Part shown: positions 5,884-6,512 of the stretch, piece after piece
Layout: each line of letters opens with the position of its first letter
How positions within the stretch are numbered: position 1 is the first letter of the stretch
Assembly (NCBI GenBank): GCA_031289385.1
Contig: JAITPP010000161.1
Location: 1 to 6,512 of the forward strand
DNA from: Prevotellaceae bacterium
Lineage (GTDB): Bacteria; Bacteroidota; Bacteroidia; Bacteroidales; UBA932
Direction: 5' to 3'
DNA: 6,512 nt
Made by a program: the position numbers and the translations under genes
Notes under the pieces: generated by a model
Told to the model about the DNA's origin: nothing
Database searches by the model: none
What the model saw: the letters and a program-made list of their open reading frames with translations, nothing else

Positions 5884-6512
5884 ATGGGAATAGATTTTTT
5901 AAAAGCAATAATAGTTGGTTTTTGTGGGTCGGTAGCAGTCGGTCCTATTGGAGTTTTGTGTATTCAGCGAACGATAAATAAAGGGCGTAGTTCAGGATTT
6001 ATTTCGGGTGCGGGTGCAGCTTCTGCCGATACTGTTTTTGCGGCATTGGCGGTTTTTAGTCTTGCTGCAATTCAATCGTTGCTTGAACACAATCAGGCTA
6101 TATTTTACATTGCAGGAGGCGCAATAATTGCGCTGATAGGCGTAAAAATTCATTTCACAAATCCCATAACACAGTTGAAAAAACCGAAAGTAGGAAAGTT
6201 AAAATTAGTTGAAGATTTTGCATCTACGTTTTTTCTTACACTCACAAATCCAATGACAATTTTTTTCCTTATAGGATTGTTTGCTTTGGTAAAACTTGAT
6301 TTAACCACGCAAACACATTCGTCGAGCAGCGTTGCTATTGTGCTTTGGGGCGTGTTTTTGGGCGCATGTGCGTGGTGGGCTTTATTGATTTCGATTGTAA
6401 ATAAATTCAGAAAAAAATTTCGCCTCAAACAACTTTGGATGGTTAATAAAATAGCAGGAATTATAATTTTTGTTCTTGGCATAATTTCCATTTTCGAAGG
6501 AATTTGGACAAT
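5884..6512 (+). CDS. LysE/RhtB-family translocator, 3' end cut by the window edge
   Basis: The visible 209 residues are an inner-membrane protein of the LysE superfamily, whose members export amino acids and other small solutes. Hydrophobic segments lie at about 6-27, 42-65, 72-90, 112-136, 148-173 and 186-208, the usual six-helix pattern. Family landmarks are GPIGVLCIQRT (20-30) near the end of helix 1, GAGAASADT (42-50) at the start of helix 2, and TNPMTIFF (121-128) in helix 4. The basic loop KKPKVGKLK (99-107) and KFRKKFRLK (174-182) are likely cytoplasmic. Since family members are about 205-230 residues, only a short tail should be missing. The ATG is chosen because a -33/-7 promoter ends 16 bases before it and the first helix starts at once. 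The frame is open through the last base with no stop. The substrate cannot be told from the sequence. Confidence 0.9.
   Translation, partial: MGIDFLKAIIVGFCGSVAVGPIGVLCIQRTINKGRSSGFISGAGAASADTVFAALAVFSLAAIQSLLEHNQAIFYIAGGAIIALIGVKIHFTNPITQLKKPKVGKLKLVEDFASTFFLTLTNPMTIFFLIGLFALVKLDLTTQTHSSSSVAIVLWGVFLGACAWWALLISIVNKFRKKFRLKQLWMVNKIAGIIIFVLGIISIFEGIWT

Noticed and set aside
6150..6491. 113-codon open frame on the minus strand opposite the exporter gene
   Set aside because: The plus strand encodes a recognisable LysE-family membrane protein over the same bases; the antisense product has no motif and no -7 box.

Overview
The window looks like ordinary chromosomal DNA of an AT-rich member of the Bacteroidota; the exact order is uncertain. 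Four observations support this. Upstream of every gene sits a TAnnTTTG -7 box of the kind used by the Bacteroidota housekeeping sigma factor, and two of these also have a TTTG- or TTG-like -33 element. No gene has an obvious Shine-Dalgarno sequence. The tRNA does not encode its CCA end. The proteins (an exported dipeptidyl peptidase IV, and a long-form UbiD with an NxGxYR motif) read like those of this phylum.

Layout from left to right: 1-295 is non-coding, with a GC-rich hairpin module at the edge and a tandem array of 17 seven-base units (173-291). Next comes a minus-strand gene for a secreted S9B dipeptidyl peptidase IV (296-2458). A 299-bp intergenic stretch (2459-2757) follows, holding that gene's -7 box, three short tandem repeats and a near-consensus promoter for tRNA-Phe(GAA) (2758-2830), which ends in a strong terminator (2840-2872). 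A minus-strand NAD-dependent sugar-nucleotide epimerase follows (2928-3887; its start is set to an ATG because the longer TTG start lies inside the promoter). A divergent intergenic region filled with seven-base repeats in inverted arrangement (3888-4026) separates it from a plus-strand UbiD-type prFMN decarboxylase (4027-5823). Last is the first 209 codons of a LysE-family exporter with its own promoter (5884 to the window edge).

The protein genes do not form an evident pathway. Each of the five genes has its own promoter, and the products act in peptide breakdown in the periplasm, translation, sugar-nucleotide interconversion, decarboxylation of an aromatic or similar acid, and export of small solutes. 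I found no mobile element, CRISPR array or defence system.

The most unusual signal is in the non-coding DNA. Four separate intergenic tracts are built from degenerate tandem repeats with the same 7-bp period but different unit sequences. Where they lie upstream of dpp4, the epimerase gene and ubiD they occupy the place where a -33 element should be. Those three promoters lack a recognisable -33, while the tRNA and LysE promoters, which have no array there, keep one. An 18-bp word is also shared exactly between two of these intergenic regions.
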